DNA from: Leptolyngbya sp. FACHB-8
GTDB taxonomy: Bacteria > Cyanobacteriota > Cyanobacteriia > Elainellales > Elainellaceae
Length of the DNA stretch: 64,000 nt
Reading direction: 5' to 3'
NCBI RefSeq assembly: GCF_014695575.1
Contig: NZ_JACJOO010000040.1
Location: forward strand, 21,706 to 85,705
Below, piece after piece: positions 34,303 to 43,664 of this stretch. The first letter of the stretch is position 1. Each line of letters starts with the position of its first letter. The notes below the pieces were generated by a model, which had not been told where the DNA came from, made no database searches, and saw nothing but the letters and a program-made list of their open reading frames with translations. Position numbers and translations under genes: made by a program.

Positions 34303-35070
34303 ATGGCAATCGACACCGTTGGCAACACGATGGCGCAGTCACGCCGTCTAACGGTTGGGCAAACCGCCACCGCTGTGAATGAGTGGGTCGGCTCAACAGA
34401 TACCAACGATTATTACCGGATGAGCTTTAATAGCCGAAGCCGCTTAACGGTTGGCCTCCGGGCATCCGGGGCAGGGGCTTTAGTGCAGGTCATCCGAGAC
34501 GGCAATGGCAATGGTCGTCTAGATGCTGGGGAAATCGTGCGGCAGGCGCGATCGCTCAACAACACGGCTACAAATTTCCCAGTGGTTGTGTCAGCAGGTA
34601 CCTACTTTCTGCGGGTAGTACGGTCCAACGGTGATTCCAGCTATCGTCTGACCACCCGTGCTATGAGTACTTTTTTGAGCGAAGTGCTGAATTTGACGAA
34701 TCAGTTTCGCCAACAGAATGGCTTACCAGCACTGACCTACAATGCTCGTCTGGGTTCTGCCGCCCAGGGGCACAGCCAAAAAATGGCGCTGCAAGACTTT
34801 TTTAACCATGTAGGGTTAGACGGTTCAGAACCAGAGGATCGTGTGAGTGCAACAGGTTATCAATGGTCGGCGGTGGCTGAAAATATAGCTGCTGGACAAC
34901 GCACGCCACAAGACGTGGTCCAGGGATGGATTGGTAGCGATGGGCATCGGGCTAATATGCTTGATCCCAATGTCACCGAGATCGGTTTGGGGTATTACTT
35001 CCTGGCCAACGATACTGGTAGCGTCAACCCCAATACCTACTGGACTCAGGTATTTGCTAGGCCGAGCTAA
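34303..35070 (+). CDS. PPC-like and CAP (SCP/PR1) domain protein
   Basis: A 255-residue protein in two domains. Residues about 15-115 form a bacterial pre-peptidase C-terminal-like beta-domain (WVGSTDTNDYYRMSF...GTYFLRVVR.NGDSSYRLT). Residues 120-255 are a CAP domain (LTNQFRQQNGLPALTYNARLGSAAQGHSQKMALQDFFNHVGLDG.., AENIAAGQ, GSDGHRANMLDPNVTEIGLGYY) with the conserved histidines and glutamates. It lacks an evident signal peptide, although such proteins normally work outside the cell. A GGAGGA site precedes the ATG. Confidence 0.9.
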   Translation: MAIDTVGNTMAQSRRLTVGQTATAVNEWVGSTDTNDYYRMSFNSRSRLTVGLRASGAGALVQVIRDGNGNGRLDAGEIVRQARSLNNTATNFPVVVSAGTYFLRVVRSNGDSSYRLTTRAMSTFLSEVLNLTNQFRQQNGLPALTYNARLGSAAQGHSQKMALQDFFNHVGLDGSEPEDRVSATGYQWSAVAENIAAGQRTPQDVVQGWIGSDGHRANMLDPNVTEIGLGYYFLANDTGSVNPNTYWTQVFARPS

Positions 35071-35147
35071 AAGCTAATCCTGTCTATCGAGCGGTCACTG
35101 TACTTCCGGAGCATGGCTACCGCTCGATGAGATTTCTGAGTTTCACA

Positions 35148-35194
35148 GGTATTTTTTGAGAAGCTGCACGGAGCACAGCTTTTCAAGAAATACC
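35148..35194. repeat. Family E hairpin, copy E3
   Basis: GGTATTTTTTGAGAAGCTG pairs with CAGCTTTTCAAGAAATACC with a few mismatches. The stem core is shared with E1, E2 and E4. It lies between the CAP protein and the methyltransferase gene. Confidence 0.6.
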
Positions 35195-35330
35195 ATCTGT
35201 TTCTGCGCGCATGCGCTCTATCAGTCCGACGTTCAGGGATAGATCTGGCCTCCGGAAATACGTTAATCTGAACGGCAGAAGCTCTTTGAACGGTTTCTAG
35301 ACGCTGCTTTCATAACTGTTTTTTGAATCT

Positions 35331-36311
35331 ATGACCGTTTCTACCCCTCCCCTCGATAAATCTGCTAATAGCCTTTCATCTCGACTGGCAACGCGCCTGG
35401 TCAATGGTCTGTTGGCGATCAAACCTCTGGCTAATTTGGCTAAAAATCGGGCTCGCGAGATGATGATTCAGCGAGCTGAAAGTATCGGTGTGTATTGGCG
35501 GGATGAGGTTGCTCGGCTGCGATCGCGCGACGAAAAAGCCGAGTTTTCTTCTGCCTGGGAGTCAGAACTGGCTCAGGTTACGAACCCCAAGTTGGTTTAC
35601 CCCGACTATTACCTCACGTCCTTCCATGCCTACGAAGAGGGCAATATGGGGTGGGAACCGGCGATGGAGGTTGAAGTAGCAGCCCATGCCGTCCACGCTC
35701 GCATCTGGGAGGATGCGGGAGCTCAGGGCGATCCGCGCTTGCGTCAGAGTTATCACGACGTGCTGAAACAGCAGATCACCACCGTTCCCCAGGATATTTT
35801 GGATATAGGTTGCAGTGTGGGGATGAGCAGTTTTGCCCTACAAGACGAGTTTCCGGGGGCGCGGGTAACAGGCTTGGATTTGTCGCCATACTTTTTGGCG
35901 ATCGCCAACTACCGCTCTCGCCAACGTACGACTGAGGGGCATGCACCTGTTACCTGGCTTCATGCGGCGGCAGAAGCGACAGGTTTACCTGATGCCAGTT
36001 TTGATCTCGTATCGGCCCATCTCGTGTTCCATGAGTTGCCCCAGTCAGCAGCCCGTGCCATCCTACAGGAAGCCCGTCGGCTGCTGCGGCCCGGTGGCAC
36101 CCTGGCCATTATGGACATGAATCCGCACTCAGAGATTTATGCGAAGTTGCCGCCCTATATTCTGACCTTGCTGAAGAGCACCGAACCGTATCTGGATGAT
36201 TACTTTGCGTTGGATCTATCCAAAGCGTTTGCGGAAGCTGGCTTTACAGAACCTACTATTACTCGCAATAGCCCCCGGCATCGGACCGTTGTTGCTCAGG
36301 TGAAAGCCTAA
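35331..36311 (+). CDS. Class I SAM-dependent methyltransferase
   Basis: A 326-residue protein with an N-terminal helical part and a C-terminal Rossmann-type methyltransferase domain. Motif I is ILDIGCSVGMSSFAL (about residues 157-171), the next acidic residue is in VTGLDLSPYFL, then ASFDLVSAHLVFHELP and the post-motif LLRPGGTLAIMDMNP. The acceptor, perhaps a lipid or a small metabolite, cannot be read from the sequence. Confidence 0.88.
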   Translation: MTVSTPPLDKSANSLSSRLATRLVNGLLAIKPLANLAKNRAREMMIQRAESIGVYWRDEVARLRSRDEKAEFSSAWESELAQVTNPKLVYPDYYLTSFHAYEEGNMGWEPAMEVEVAAHAVHARIWEDAGAQGDPRLRQSYHDVLKQQITTVPQDILDIGCSVGMSSFALQDEFPGARVTGLDLSPYFLAIANYRSRQRTTEGHAPVTWLHAAAEATGLPDASFDLVSAHLVFHELPQSAARAILQEARRLLRPGGTLAIMDMNPHSEIYAKLPPYILTLLKSTEPYLDDYFALDLSKAFAEAGFTEPTITRNSPRHRTVVAQVKA

Positions 36312-36413
36312 TCTTTGAAGGAGCGGCTGGCTCAGCCAACCGCTCCTTCATCCTAAGGATCACAAATAAAACAACCTGCAATTTTTGTATTGCGATTGGC
36401 GGCAGTACCCGAT

Positions 36414-37391
36414 CTAAGGGGTCGCAGTGCCTCGTGACTGTACAGGTTCCACGTTAGGAGCACCCATTTCAGGGCCATATCCAGGCCGAAACAGCGTACC
36501 ACCGAGAGCGACTGAAGCGGCTACGAGCAATCCCGCGAGGATGTAGGAACGGGTGCGCAGTTTAGCGATTTCAGTGTCGCGGAATTTTATTTGAGCGATC
36601 GCCCGATTGTACTCTTCCAGCGTAATAGCCGGTAGTGGAAGAGGAGGTGTGGGTTCCACAGACATAAGAGCCTGGCGGCCCGGTGGGGAAATAGCAGGGA
36701 GGCTCTCCGTCAAATCCTGTCTGTCGCTGGGGAGGGACGCAGCGGACATATCCCCGGTTTCCTGCACCTGATGGTTGATAGATCCGGCAATAGCGGGGAT
36801 GCTGATAGCTTCCGCCGCTGGACTGTCGATAGGTGGGGCAATAGTAGGGATGTCCCCAGCCTCTAAGCCCTGATGGTCGATAGGTGGGGCAATAGGAGAC
36901 CCTTCCCCTGGAATAGTAACGGCTTCAACCGCATCGGGTAGAGGCGGGGGAGACGCGACGGGCGGGGCGATCGCCCCAGCAGGATTGGAATGGTCAAGGG
37001 CTGGTTGAGTATTGGGATCCGGTTCAGGTGCAGGTTGGGGAACTGGCTTGGGTTCGTCCTGAAACAGAACTTTGGAATAGAGCCATTTAGCGAGAAGTTC
37101 TGGACAATTTTTCTTAATCCACCGAAGCGCCAGCATCCGGAAGAGGGGTTTTGAAACTCGGGCTACCCGCACCGTTGCGCCCCGCAAGAACGGTGGATTG
37201 AGCTTTTTGTCAATTAGTCGGACAGAACCAATATCGTACATGCAATCCACAATCAAGCCGAGGGTAGTCTCCTCCTGCCGCAGCATGTTATCGACCAACA
37301 GCACAACCTCTTGCATCCGTTCAGATTCGAGCTGCAATTGCTGGGTTGTTATGAGAGATGTGGATGGGTTGGAAGACGATTCTGGCATCAA
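36414..37391 (-). CDS. Conserved protein with Pro-rich linker and C-terminal membrane anchor
   Basis: A 325-residue protein I do not recognise by name. Residues about 15-110 form a compact domain (ERMQEVVLLVDNMLRQEETTLGLIVDCMYDIGSVRLIDKKL...FRMLALRWIKKNCPELLAKWLY). Then comes a long low-complexity stretch with an imperfect repeat (IAPPIDHQGLEAGDIPTIAPPIDSPAAEA). A short coiled segment (EYNRAIAQIKFRDTEIAKLRTR) precedes a membrane helix (SYILAGLLVAASVALGGTLF) about 40 residues from the end. The layout suggests a membrane-tethered cytoplasmic domain. Confidence 0.68.
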   Translation of the reverse strand: MMPESSSNPSTSLITTQQLQLESERMQEVVLLVDNMLRQEETTLGLIVDCMYDIGSVRLIDKKLNPPFLRGATVRVARVSKPLFRMLALRWIKKNCPELLAKWLYSKVLFQDEPKPVPQPAPEPDPNTQPALDHSNPAGAIAPPVASPPPLPDAVEAVTIPGEGSPIAPPIDHQGLEAGDIPTIAPPIDSPAAEAISIPAIAGSINHQVQETGDMSAASLPSDRQDLTESLPAISPPGRQALMSVEPTPPLPLPAITLEEYNRAIAQIKFRDTEIAKLRTRSYILAGLLVAASVALGGTLFRPGYGPEMGAPNVEPVQSRGTATP

Positions 37392-37494
37392 TCTCCGGGA
37401 AGGCTCATCACTAAACCATCATAGAGCCTAAGTCTAGAGTATCTAATTCATGAAGTTGTGCCCACTTCCGGAAGTCTTGATTCCTCCTATGGCT

Positions 37495-37618
37495 AACCTG
37501 AGGTCGGGTTAAGGGCGTTTTCGAGTGCCGCGCGTTACGCGGCACTCGAAAACGCTCATTTTGGCGTGCGCAAAGCGCACGCCAAAATGAGCACTTCAGC
37601 TTATCCCGAACTGAGGTT
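37495..37618. repeat. Family A element, copy A4 (two hairpins)
   Basis: A 124-bp copy with ends AACCTGAGGTCGGGTTAAG and, inverted, AACCTCAGTTCGGGATAAG. The two inner hairpins have arms CGTTTTCGAGTGCCGCG and CTCATTTTGGCGTGCG. It is nearly identical to A5 at 54046, 16 kb away, except for the loops. Confidence 0.85.
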
Positions 37619-37720
37619 ATGGCTAGTGTCGAGTTGGTTATGGGCATCAGGAGTGAGTGGGAGCAGTACTTCTACTTACTCCTGATACCCATAACGATGC
37701 CCATAACAATGTCTGGGAGT

Positions 37721-37829
37721 ATTACAGCGCTTTGCGCTTGAATCAGCCACAGTTATTTTTGTGAGAGCCGCACTCCGCGCGACTCTCACAAAAATAACCA
37801 GATTTTAAGCGCTTGCAAAGCGTTGTAAT
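37721..37829. repeat. Family C element, copy C2 (inverted relative to C1)
   Basis: It begins ATTACAGCGCTTTGCGCTTG and ends CGTTGTAAT, with a hairpin TTATTTTTGTGAGAGCCGC inside. This is the reverse complement of the layout of C1. Together with A4 it fills most of the 513-bp gap before the DUF3181 gene. Confidence 0.75.
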
Positions 37830-37904
37830 TCGACATAACGAGAGACGTCATCTGCTTGAACGCGCAGTATTCTAGGCGTAAAGCTGAGTTTTAATATCTT
37901 CTTT

Positions 37905-38207
37905 ATGCCTTACTCCACTTCATCTGAAACCATTGAAAAACTAGCCGCTGAGATTGGAGACAATGTTTATATTGATGTCGCCAAGTGGCATCTTTACTTG
38001 CGCGAAGCCCACCTGCATACCATTCTGGCAGAGCAACTTTATCCCATGCTGTCTCAGGGCGTGCCTTCAAGCGATCGCGTCAAATCTCTGCTTCAAAGCA
38101 TGACCGTATCCCTGGGGGGCGGCAAGCGAGAACTCCCTCTGGCGGACCTGATTCCTGATGCGGCACAACGACAGCTTCTACAAGTGCTGGAGGATTTTCA
38201 CGAGTAA
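37905..38207 (+). CDS. DUF3181 family protein
   Basis: A 100-residue soluble helical protein conserved in cyanobacteria: SETIEKLAAEIGDNVYIDVAKWHLYLREAHLHTILAEQLYPML, then LQSMTVSLGGGKRELPLADLIPDAAQRQLLQVLEDF. The function is unknown, but the family is nearly universal in the phylum. The gene is solitary and has repeats on its left side. Confidence 0.88.
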   Translation: MPYSTSSETIEKLAAEIGDNVYIDVAKWHLYLREAHLHTILAEQLYPMLSQGVPSSDRVKSLLQSMTVSLGGGKRELPLADLIPDAAQRQLLQVLEDFHE

Positions 38208-38344
38208 GTCTATCTAGATGTGCGTAGATATCTAGATCTGCCCTCCCATTGAGATGGGGTATGGAGGCCAGGGACGCAGTGCCCTTACCGCCATACTCCC
38301 TTCAAAACTTTGAACCATAACCCCCGTTGCTAGTATCATGTCGG

Positions 38345-38413
38345 GTTAAATGCTGATGATAAGAAGTGGTGCGACGCAAAGCGCCGCACCACTTCTTATC
38401 ATCAGCATTTAAC
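38345..38413. repeat. Long perfect palindrome between DUF3181 and DUF3531 genes
   Basis: Arms GTTAAATGCTGATGATAAGAAGTGG..., about 30 bp, with a GC-rich tip (GCGACGCAAAGCGCCGC). It lies between two convergent genes and may terminate both. Confidence 0.7.
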
Positions 38414-38431
38414 TTACTTGTTATAAGTGGG

Positions 38432-38893
38432 TTAATTGCTGTCAGGGTTCTCAGTAAAGGTTGAGCGTCGCTGGGGTATGCGCCAATCCTCGTTTTCGCC
38501 ACCAATGACCACCCGTTCGATGGGGACATAGTCTTTGCTGAATTGCTTGAGGCTGTTGATCAGGATGTCGAGGGCGATCGCATCACTCGTGCCCAAATCA
38601 AACCAGCATCGGGCCCAGTAACCCTGATATTCCACCTCAGCCATATTGTGCATGACGGCCATCATGCTGTTGTCCGCAACGCTTTCGTCGTAGTTCATGT
38701 AGCTGATTTCCAGGCCGGTATCTTGTATCTGGAGATTTTCGGCGTTGAAGCCACCCAGCTTGCCCAGAAAGAACCAGGAGTTAAAGATCTCTTCGATGTA
38801 TTGCCGCTCCAGTTCTGACAACGCTGTGTTGAACTCCAACCAGATCCACAGATCGAAAAAGTCACACTCGCGAAATTCAACTTTCATCGCCAC
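38432..38893 (-). CDS. DUF3531 family protein
   Basis: A 153-residue acidic protein with the cyanobacterial and plastid DUF3531 pattern: VEFRECDFFDLWIWLEFNT, then YIEEIFNSWFFLGKLGGFNAENLQIQDTGLEISYMNYDE and MHNMAEVEYQGYWARCWFDLGTSDAIALDILINSL. Function is unknown. The likely start is the ATG at 38893 or the second methionine two codons later. Confidence 0.88.
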   Translation of the reverse strand: MAMKVEFRECDFFDLWIWLEFNTALSELERQYIEEIFNSWFFLGKLGGFNAENLQIQDTGLEISYMNYDESVADNSMMAVMHNMAEVEYQGYWARCWFDLGTSDAIALDILINSLKQFSKDYVPIERVVIGGENEDWRIPQRRSTFTENPDSN

Positions 38894-39008
38894 ATCCTAA
38901 ATGCTTTGGCACCTTGCCCGCTCCCCATTATGGGATAGATTTTTGAGCATTGCTTAAAACCTCTGTAGAGAAGGTAGCAACGCGGTCCTCCCTAAAGCTG
39001 AGTATGCT

Positions 39009-40157
39009 TCACTGGCGATGACTCAGGCCGATCGCCTCTTGAATGCTGCTCAGATTATGGTCTTCTAAACGGCGCACCAAACCTTCTAAGATTCGGCGGA
39101 GCATGTAGGGGCCTTCGTAAATCCATCCGGTATAGAGCTGCACCAGGCTGGCCCCAACCGTGATTTTCTCCCAGGCATCCTCAGCCGTAAAGATGCCGCC
39201 TACGCCAATGATAGGAACGCGGCCCTCTGTTTTTTCGTAAATATAGCGAATGATCTCAGTGGAGCGTTGGCGTACAGGAGCCCCACTGATCCCGCCAGCT
39301 TCTTCTGTGACAAGTTGGCCTGTGGCTTCTAAAACCTGGGTCTTCAGCCCTTCCCGGGAGATGGTGGTATTAGTGGCAATAATTCCGGCCAGACGATGGG
39401 TTTCTACCAGGCTGAGGATGTCTGCGATCGCCCCCCATTCCAGATCCGGCGCGATCTTAACCAGCAAAGGACGGTTCTCCGTATTTTCCTGTTGCAATGC
39501 CCCCAAGATCCGATCCAGTTGGTCGGCATCCTGCAAGGCCCGTAGCCCAGGAGTATTGGGAGATGACACATTCACTACAAAATAATCGCCCAGAGCTTTC
39601 AACAAGTGAAAACTGCTGCGGTAGTCCTCTGCGGCTTCTTCCAGGGGCGTAATTTTAGACTTGCCCAGGTTAATCCCTAAGGGAAAGGGTGCTTGCTTCT
39701 GTCCGAAGTGGTTTTCCGCTTCGACTTTAAGCCGCTGAGCCAGAGCTGCGGCTCCTTCATTGTTAAACCCCATGCGGTTGAGCGCTGCCTGGTCTTCAAT
39801 CAGGCGAAACATGCGGGGCCGAGGGTTGCCTGGCTGGGCATGGAAGGTAACGGTGCCCATTTCTGCGAAGCCAAAGCCAAAACAGCTCCAGGTGCGCCCT
39901 GCCTCACCATTTTTGTCAAATCCTGCGGCCAACCCTACCGGGTTAGAAAAGGGAACTCCCCACAGGGTTTGGTGTAGAGCGGGGAAGTCAGGCGCCAGGG
40001 TGTGTTGAAGACGGGTCTGAAGCCAGGAGACAGGGGGGCGATCGCCCGTATCATGCAGCCAGGTTACGGCTCGCATAGCCTGGTGATGTAGATATTCTGG
40101 ATCAGCCTTAAGGGCAGAGAACAAAAAAGGCCGAATACCGAGCTGATAAAAATCCAC
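39009..40157 (-). CDS. pyrD: Dihydroorotate dehydrogenase (quinone), class 2
   Basis: A 382-residue membrane-associated flavoenzyme that oxidises dihydroorotate to orotate in pyrimidine synthesis and passes electrons to quinone. The N-terminal helices are those of class 2. FMN and substrate motifs are NPVGLAAGFDKNGE, GFGFAEMGTVT, RLIEDQAALNRMGFNNEG, FVVNVSSPNTPGLR (catalytic serine), KIAPDLEW, TNTTI, and IGVGGIFTAEDAWEKITVGASLVQLYTG. The start codon is GTG with AGGAGA 6 nt upstream. Confidence 0.96.
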   Translation of the reverse strand: MDFYQLGIRPFLFSALKADPEYLHHQAMRAVTWLHDTGDRPPVSWLQTRLQHTLAPDFPALHQTLWGVPFSNPVGLAAGFDKNGEAGRTWSCFGFGFAEMGTVTFHAQPGNPRPRMFRLIEDQAALNRMGFNNEGAAALAQRLKVEAENHFGQKQAPFPLGINLGKSKITPLEEAAEDYRSSFHLLKALGDYFVVNVSSPNTPGLRALQDADQLDRILGALQQENTENRPLLVKIAPDLEWGAIADILSLVETHRLAGIIATNTTISREGLKTQVLEATGQLVTEEAGGISGAPVRQRSTEIIRYIYEKTEGRVPIIGVGGIFTAEDAWEKITVGASLVQLYTGWIYEGPYMLRRILEGLVRRLEDHNLSSIQEAIGLSHRQ

Positions 40158-40743
40158 TGCCTGTCTCCTGATGGCACCTTGTCGATTATGTATGAACAGG
40201 TGTTTCTATGGGTACTCTAAGCCTAAACGTTGAGATCTATAGGCACTGTGAATTGATTGTGCCAGATCGATAGACCTGACCTATCCTGTGGGCATCCTAT
40301 TGGATAGCTCGGATACGATTGTCTCCGGGAAGACTAGACACTATGTTCTTCATGCCGTCTATGTTGGAGTCTGCTGTATTTTCGGATAGGCTCGAAACAA
40401 CTCATTTACTTGATTCAGTCTAAGGCCTCATCCCCTCGTCATTCTGCGAGGCTAGATGAGCCACTATCGCATCCCGCGTTTCAACACCAGAGGATGCTTT
40501 CCCCAGGATGCATCGCGCCACCCAACCGTTTCTTTTGTACTCACCCCGATCCGGACTAGCATTAATGGACACGATCCTGGAGGATGCTGCCCAACTGCGC
40601 TCTCCCAATAGAAAGCAACGCTTTGGTCTAGGAGATTGCCTCCCCCTGTCCTTTGCGGCTGACGGGGTAGTGCTTTATAGCCCGGCTCGACCTCACCCAC
40701 TGGCTACTGGCAGCCACTCATCAGGGGAAGCAGGAGTAAGTTA
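40158..40743. other. Intergenic region upstream of the GAF protein
   Basis: A 586-bp divergent gap. An open frame of 78 codons ends exactly over the next ATG (TAATG), but its translation has no recognisable character. A GCAGGAG ribosome site for the GAF gene lies at its end. No long palindrome was seen. Confidence 0.45.
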
Positions 40744-43503
40744 ATGGGGTCTCCCAAACAACCGCCAAACCACGAAAAACATCTGGCTGCTTTGAAGCAA
40801 ACCCTCCAATCTCTGCGGGAAGCAGAGAAAGAGGAGGATCTGCTGAATTTGGTGCTGGAGTATTTGCGGGCCGAGCTGGACTATGCGCTGGTTTGGATTG
40901 GTCGCTATGACCGGGTGCGCCACAGTTTACAGGGCAAAGGGGGAAGCACGACCGCTGGAGAGATCGCGGCTCTAAAGCAGCAGATGATGCTGTCACCGGG
41001 CGATCTGATGGAGCAGGTGGTGATCCAGCAGCGCCCCATGGGGGTGCCTGACCTGCGGGAAGAACCCCGTGCTGGCGATTGGCGCAAAATCGCCAAGAAA
41101 TTAGGCATTCAAGGCACGGTTATTTTTCCGGTGCGCCACCGCGATCGCTGTCTTGGCGTCATTCTTCTGGGTTCAACTCTATGGGGCGTTTCTCCCCACG
41201 CCGATGAAAAAGCCCGGTTAGCCATCCTGCTTGGTACCCTGGCGGCTGCCCTATTTCAGTTGGAGGAGGAAGAAAGCCGTCGGGCGGTGAAGCGTCCGGT
41301 TGAGCCGCTGATGACGTTGTTGGGGAAATTGCGATCACTCCCCAATCTAGAGGCGAGGCTCTCTGCTGTAGTGGACGAGACCCATAAGTTTCTGGCTCCG
41401 GATCGCACCAATATCTACTGGTTTGAGCGGGAGCGGCGCTACTTCTGGCGGCGGGTGGGCAGCCGTAAAGAGAAAACGGACGATGCCATGGCCAATGGCT
41501 TCACGGCCCAAGAGGTCAACAGTTTTTATCAGGCTATGGCCGCTGACCAGATCGTGTCGATTGGAGAAGCCCATAGTTCCCTGAAGGCCGAGATGACAGG
41601 CCGCTTGATGAAGCAGATTCAGGCGCGATCGCTCCTGGCTGCTCCGATCCTGTTGCAGAACGAGCTATACGGCTTTTTGGCGGTTGAGGGAAATGAACCC
41701 CGCATCTGGTCTGACGAAGAGAAAACCTACGTCCAGGGGGTAGCCCAACTGCTTGCCCTGACAGCACCCCTGGAGGGTATGGAGGAAACCGTTCAGCAAG
41801 CCAAAACGGATCAGGCTCTAACCGCTGAGATTGCTCAGGCCGTTTTTAGCGATACCGATTGGGAAGCCACTCTGAAGCGAGCAGCTCAGGTGGTATGCCA
41901 ACGATTGCGGGCTAGCTATTTTCTGCTGCTGCTTTACGACCCGGACCAGGAGATGTTTGACATCAAGTTTCAGCATCTCCCTTCGACTCGCCACACGCTG
42001 CCATCGCAGCTCAATAGCCTCAATCCAGTGGACTGGCAAATGCTGGAGCGCAGTATGGAGGCCGTGGGCATCGAAAACCTGGAGGATGACCTGAAGCTGA
42101 TGGCCTGGCGCACGCCTTTGCTGAATGTGGGCATGCAGTCTCTCCTTGTATGCAGCACAGCTCCCGGTCGCCCTATCGAAGCCCTCATTCTGGTGGGCCA
42201 GGAGAACGCCCGTACCTGGAACCGTTCAGAGCGAGAGGTGTTGCGAGTGGTGAGCCAGCAGTTAGGCATTACCCTGCACCAGTGGCAGTTACAACACCAG
42301 ACCGAGCAGCAACATAAAGTAACTCAGATGATCCAGTGGGGTATCACTTCCCTACAGCAGACACCTGTGCTGGATGCTTTGGAGCGGGCTGCAATGCAAC
42401 AAATCTCTCAGGTGATGATGGCTCCCCTGGCAGCTCTCATTACCTGGCAGCCTCGCCATAAAACGGGCAAAGTTACGGCAGCGATCATTGGTAATGCTAA
42501 GTACGGCTTGAATGTAGATGCATCCGTTGCTATTTACTCCGATCGCCTGGTTCAATGGGCGTTGCAATCGGAAGGTGTGCAGCCCATTACCATTGATGAA
42601 ATCGATGTTGAAACCCGTCAATGGCTAAATGGCTCAGATATTGGCCAAATTTTAGTGATGGCTTTGCGAACGGCTCCTGACCATGAGCCTACCGGCATTA
42701 TTGTGGTAGCTGATGATATGAATCGCTACTGGCCGGAGCGCCAGCTCAACGCATTGTCGGCGCTTGGTGCTCAATTGGCCTGGTCACGTCGTCATCTGCA
42801 GATGACGTCCAACCTCAGCGAACAGCGTCAAAATTTGGAGCGCATTAACTGGTACAAGCATCGTCGCCTGGAGGAACTGTACCGGGCGCTCAACGTAAAC
42901 GTGAAACGGCTGAATGAACTGAGCCACCAAAAAGATGCCCTCGCCAGCATGCGCTACCACCAGGTGCTACGGCAGTTGGGCAACCTACTGAGCTCCATGA
43001 CACCGTTGCTCAAGAACGAACAGTGGCAACTGCGACAGGAGCCGGGTGCTATTCCTCTGGCAAGTTTGCTGAAGCGATCGCTCGAACGGGTTGAACACCT
43101 GATTCATCAGCGTCAGCTCTGGTCCCAGGTTCACAACGAAGCCAATGTGAATATCAGTGGCGACATCCAAAAGATTGAGTTGGTGCTAGCGGAACTGCTC
43201 ACCCTATCCTGCTTGCGATCGCCCATGCAAGGCCGCCTTGACGTTTGGTGTCGCCCTGTAGACACCCGCTGGCTCGAGATCTCTATCACTGACAATGGCA
43301 CCGTAGAGCCGTTGCTATTGGAGGAACTTCACAGCGGACGGCCTCTCGATTGGCTAGCCCCTTCCATCCTGGATCAACCCCCGGGTCTGCACCTTTCCAT
43401 CTGTCAGGCTCTGATGACCCAATTGGGGGGTGAGTTCAACTTGTATCGGTTAGAAGATGGGCGAATTTTGAGCCGCTTGTTATTGGCGATCGCCCCAGGG
43501 TGA
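40744..43503 (+). CDS. Multi-GAF protein with degenerate histidine-kinase-like C-terminus
   Basis: A 919-residue soluble protein. I see four GAF-like repeats, at about residues 15-175, 185-350, 365-515 and 525-685. A coiled region follows (690-770), then a kinase-like ATPase domain (790-915). The latter retains a DNG (SITDNGTVEP) and a G2-like GLHLSICQALMTQLGGEF. However, the N-box asparagine is missing (ELVLAELLTLSCLRSP) and no convincing phospho-acceptor histidine box is present. It is probably a pseudokinase that gathers small-molecule or light signals through its GAF domains. No Cys typical of bilin attachment could be assigned with confidence. Confidence 0.8.
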   Translation: MGSPKQPPNHEKHLAALKQTLQSLREAEKEEDLLNLVLEYLRAELDYALVWIGRYDRVRHSLQGKGGSTTAGEIAALKQQMMLSPGDLMEQVVIQQRPMGVPDLREEPRAGDWRKIAKKLGIQGTVIFPVRHRDRCLGVILLGSTLWGVSPHADEKARLAILLGTLAAALFQLEEEESRRAVKRPVEPLMTLLGKLRSLPNLEARLSAVVDETHKFLAPDRTNIYWFERERRYFWRRVGSRKEKTDDAMANGFTAQEVNSFYQAMAADQIVSIGEAHSSLKAEMTGRLMKQIQARSLLAAPILLQNELYGFLAVEGNEPRIWSDEEKTYVQGVAQLLALTAPLEGMEETVQQAKTDQALTAEIAQAVFSDTDWEATLKRAAQVVCQRLRASYFLLLLYDPDQEMFDIKFQHLPSTRHTLPSQLNSLNPVDWQMLERSMEAVGIENLEDDLKLMAWRTPLLNVGMQSLLVCSTAPGRPIEALILVGQENARTWNRSEREVLRVVSQQLGITLHQWQLQHQTEQQHKVTQMIQWGITSLQQTPVLDALERAAMQQISQVMMAPLAALITWQPRHKTGKVTAAIIGNAKYGLNVDASVAIYSDRLVQWALQSEGVQPITIDEIDVETRQWLNGSDIGQILVMALRTAPDHEPTGIIVVADDMNRYWPERQLNALSALGAQLAWSRRHLQMTSNLSEQRQNLERINWYKHRRLEELYRALNVNVKRLNELSHQKDALASMRYHQVLRQLGNLLSSMTPLLKNEQWQLRQEPGAIPLASLLKRSLERVEHLIHQRQLWSQVHNEANVNISGDIQKIELVLAELLTLSCLRSPMQGRLDVWCRPVDTRWLEISITDNGTVEPLLLEELHSGRPLDWLAPSILDQPPGLHLSICQALMTQLGGEFNLYRLEDGRILSRLLLAIAPG

Positions 43504-43517
43504 GGCTCTCTTGCTAA

Positions 43518-43608
43518 GGACGTTTCTGCATAAGAATTTACCCAGGATGTTGGTGTTTTGCCCGCGAAGCGGGCAAAACACCAACATCCTGGGGGGTAAT
43601 TTCATCGC
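43518..43608. repeat. Family B related palindrome, copy B2
   Basis: TGCATAAGAATTTACCC and GGGTAATTTCAT flank a perfect hairpin with arms CCCAGGATGTTGGTGTTTTG and tip CCCGC-GAA-GCGGG. Relative to B1 two positions in the stem differ, and both changes are matched on the opposite arm. The larger outer ends of B1 are lacking. It separates the convergent GAF and SDR genes. Confidence 0.78.
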
Positions 43609-43664
43609 TCTTAGCAGCACCCTGAAGTTGAGGATGGCGAGATTCTCTCACCACCCCCAAACCA

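Noticed and set aside
40508..40744. A 78-codon frame whose stop overlaps the ATG of the multi-GAF gene (TAATG), suggesting a coupled small gene.
   Set aside because: The translation has no recognisable domain, helix or conserved-looking motif, the start lacks a good ribosome site, and TAATG can arise by chance.
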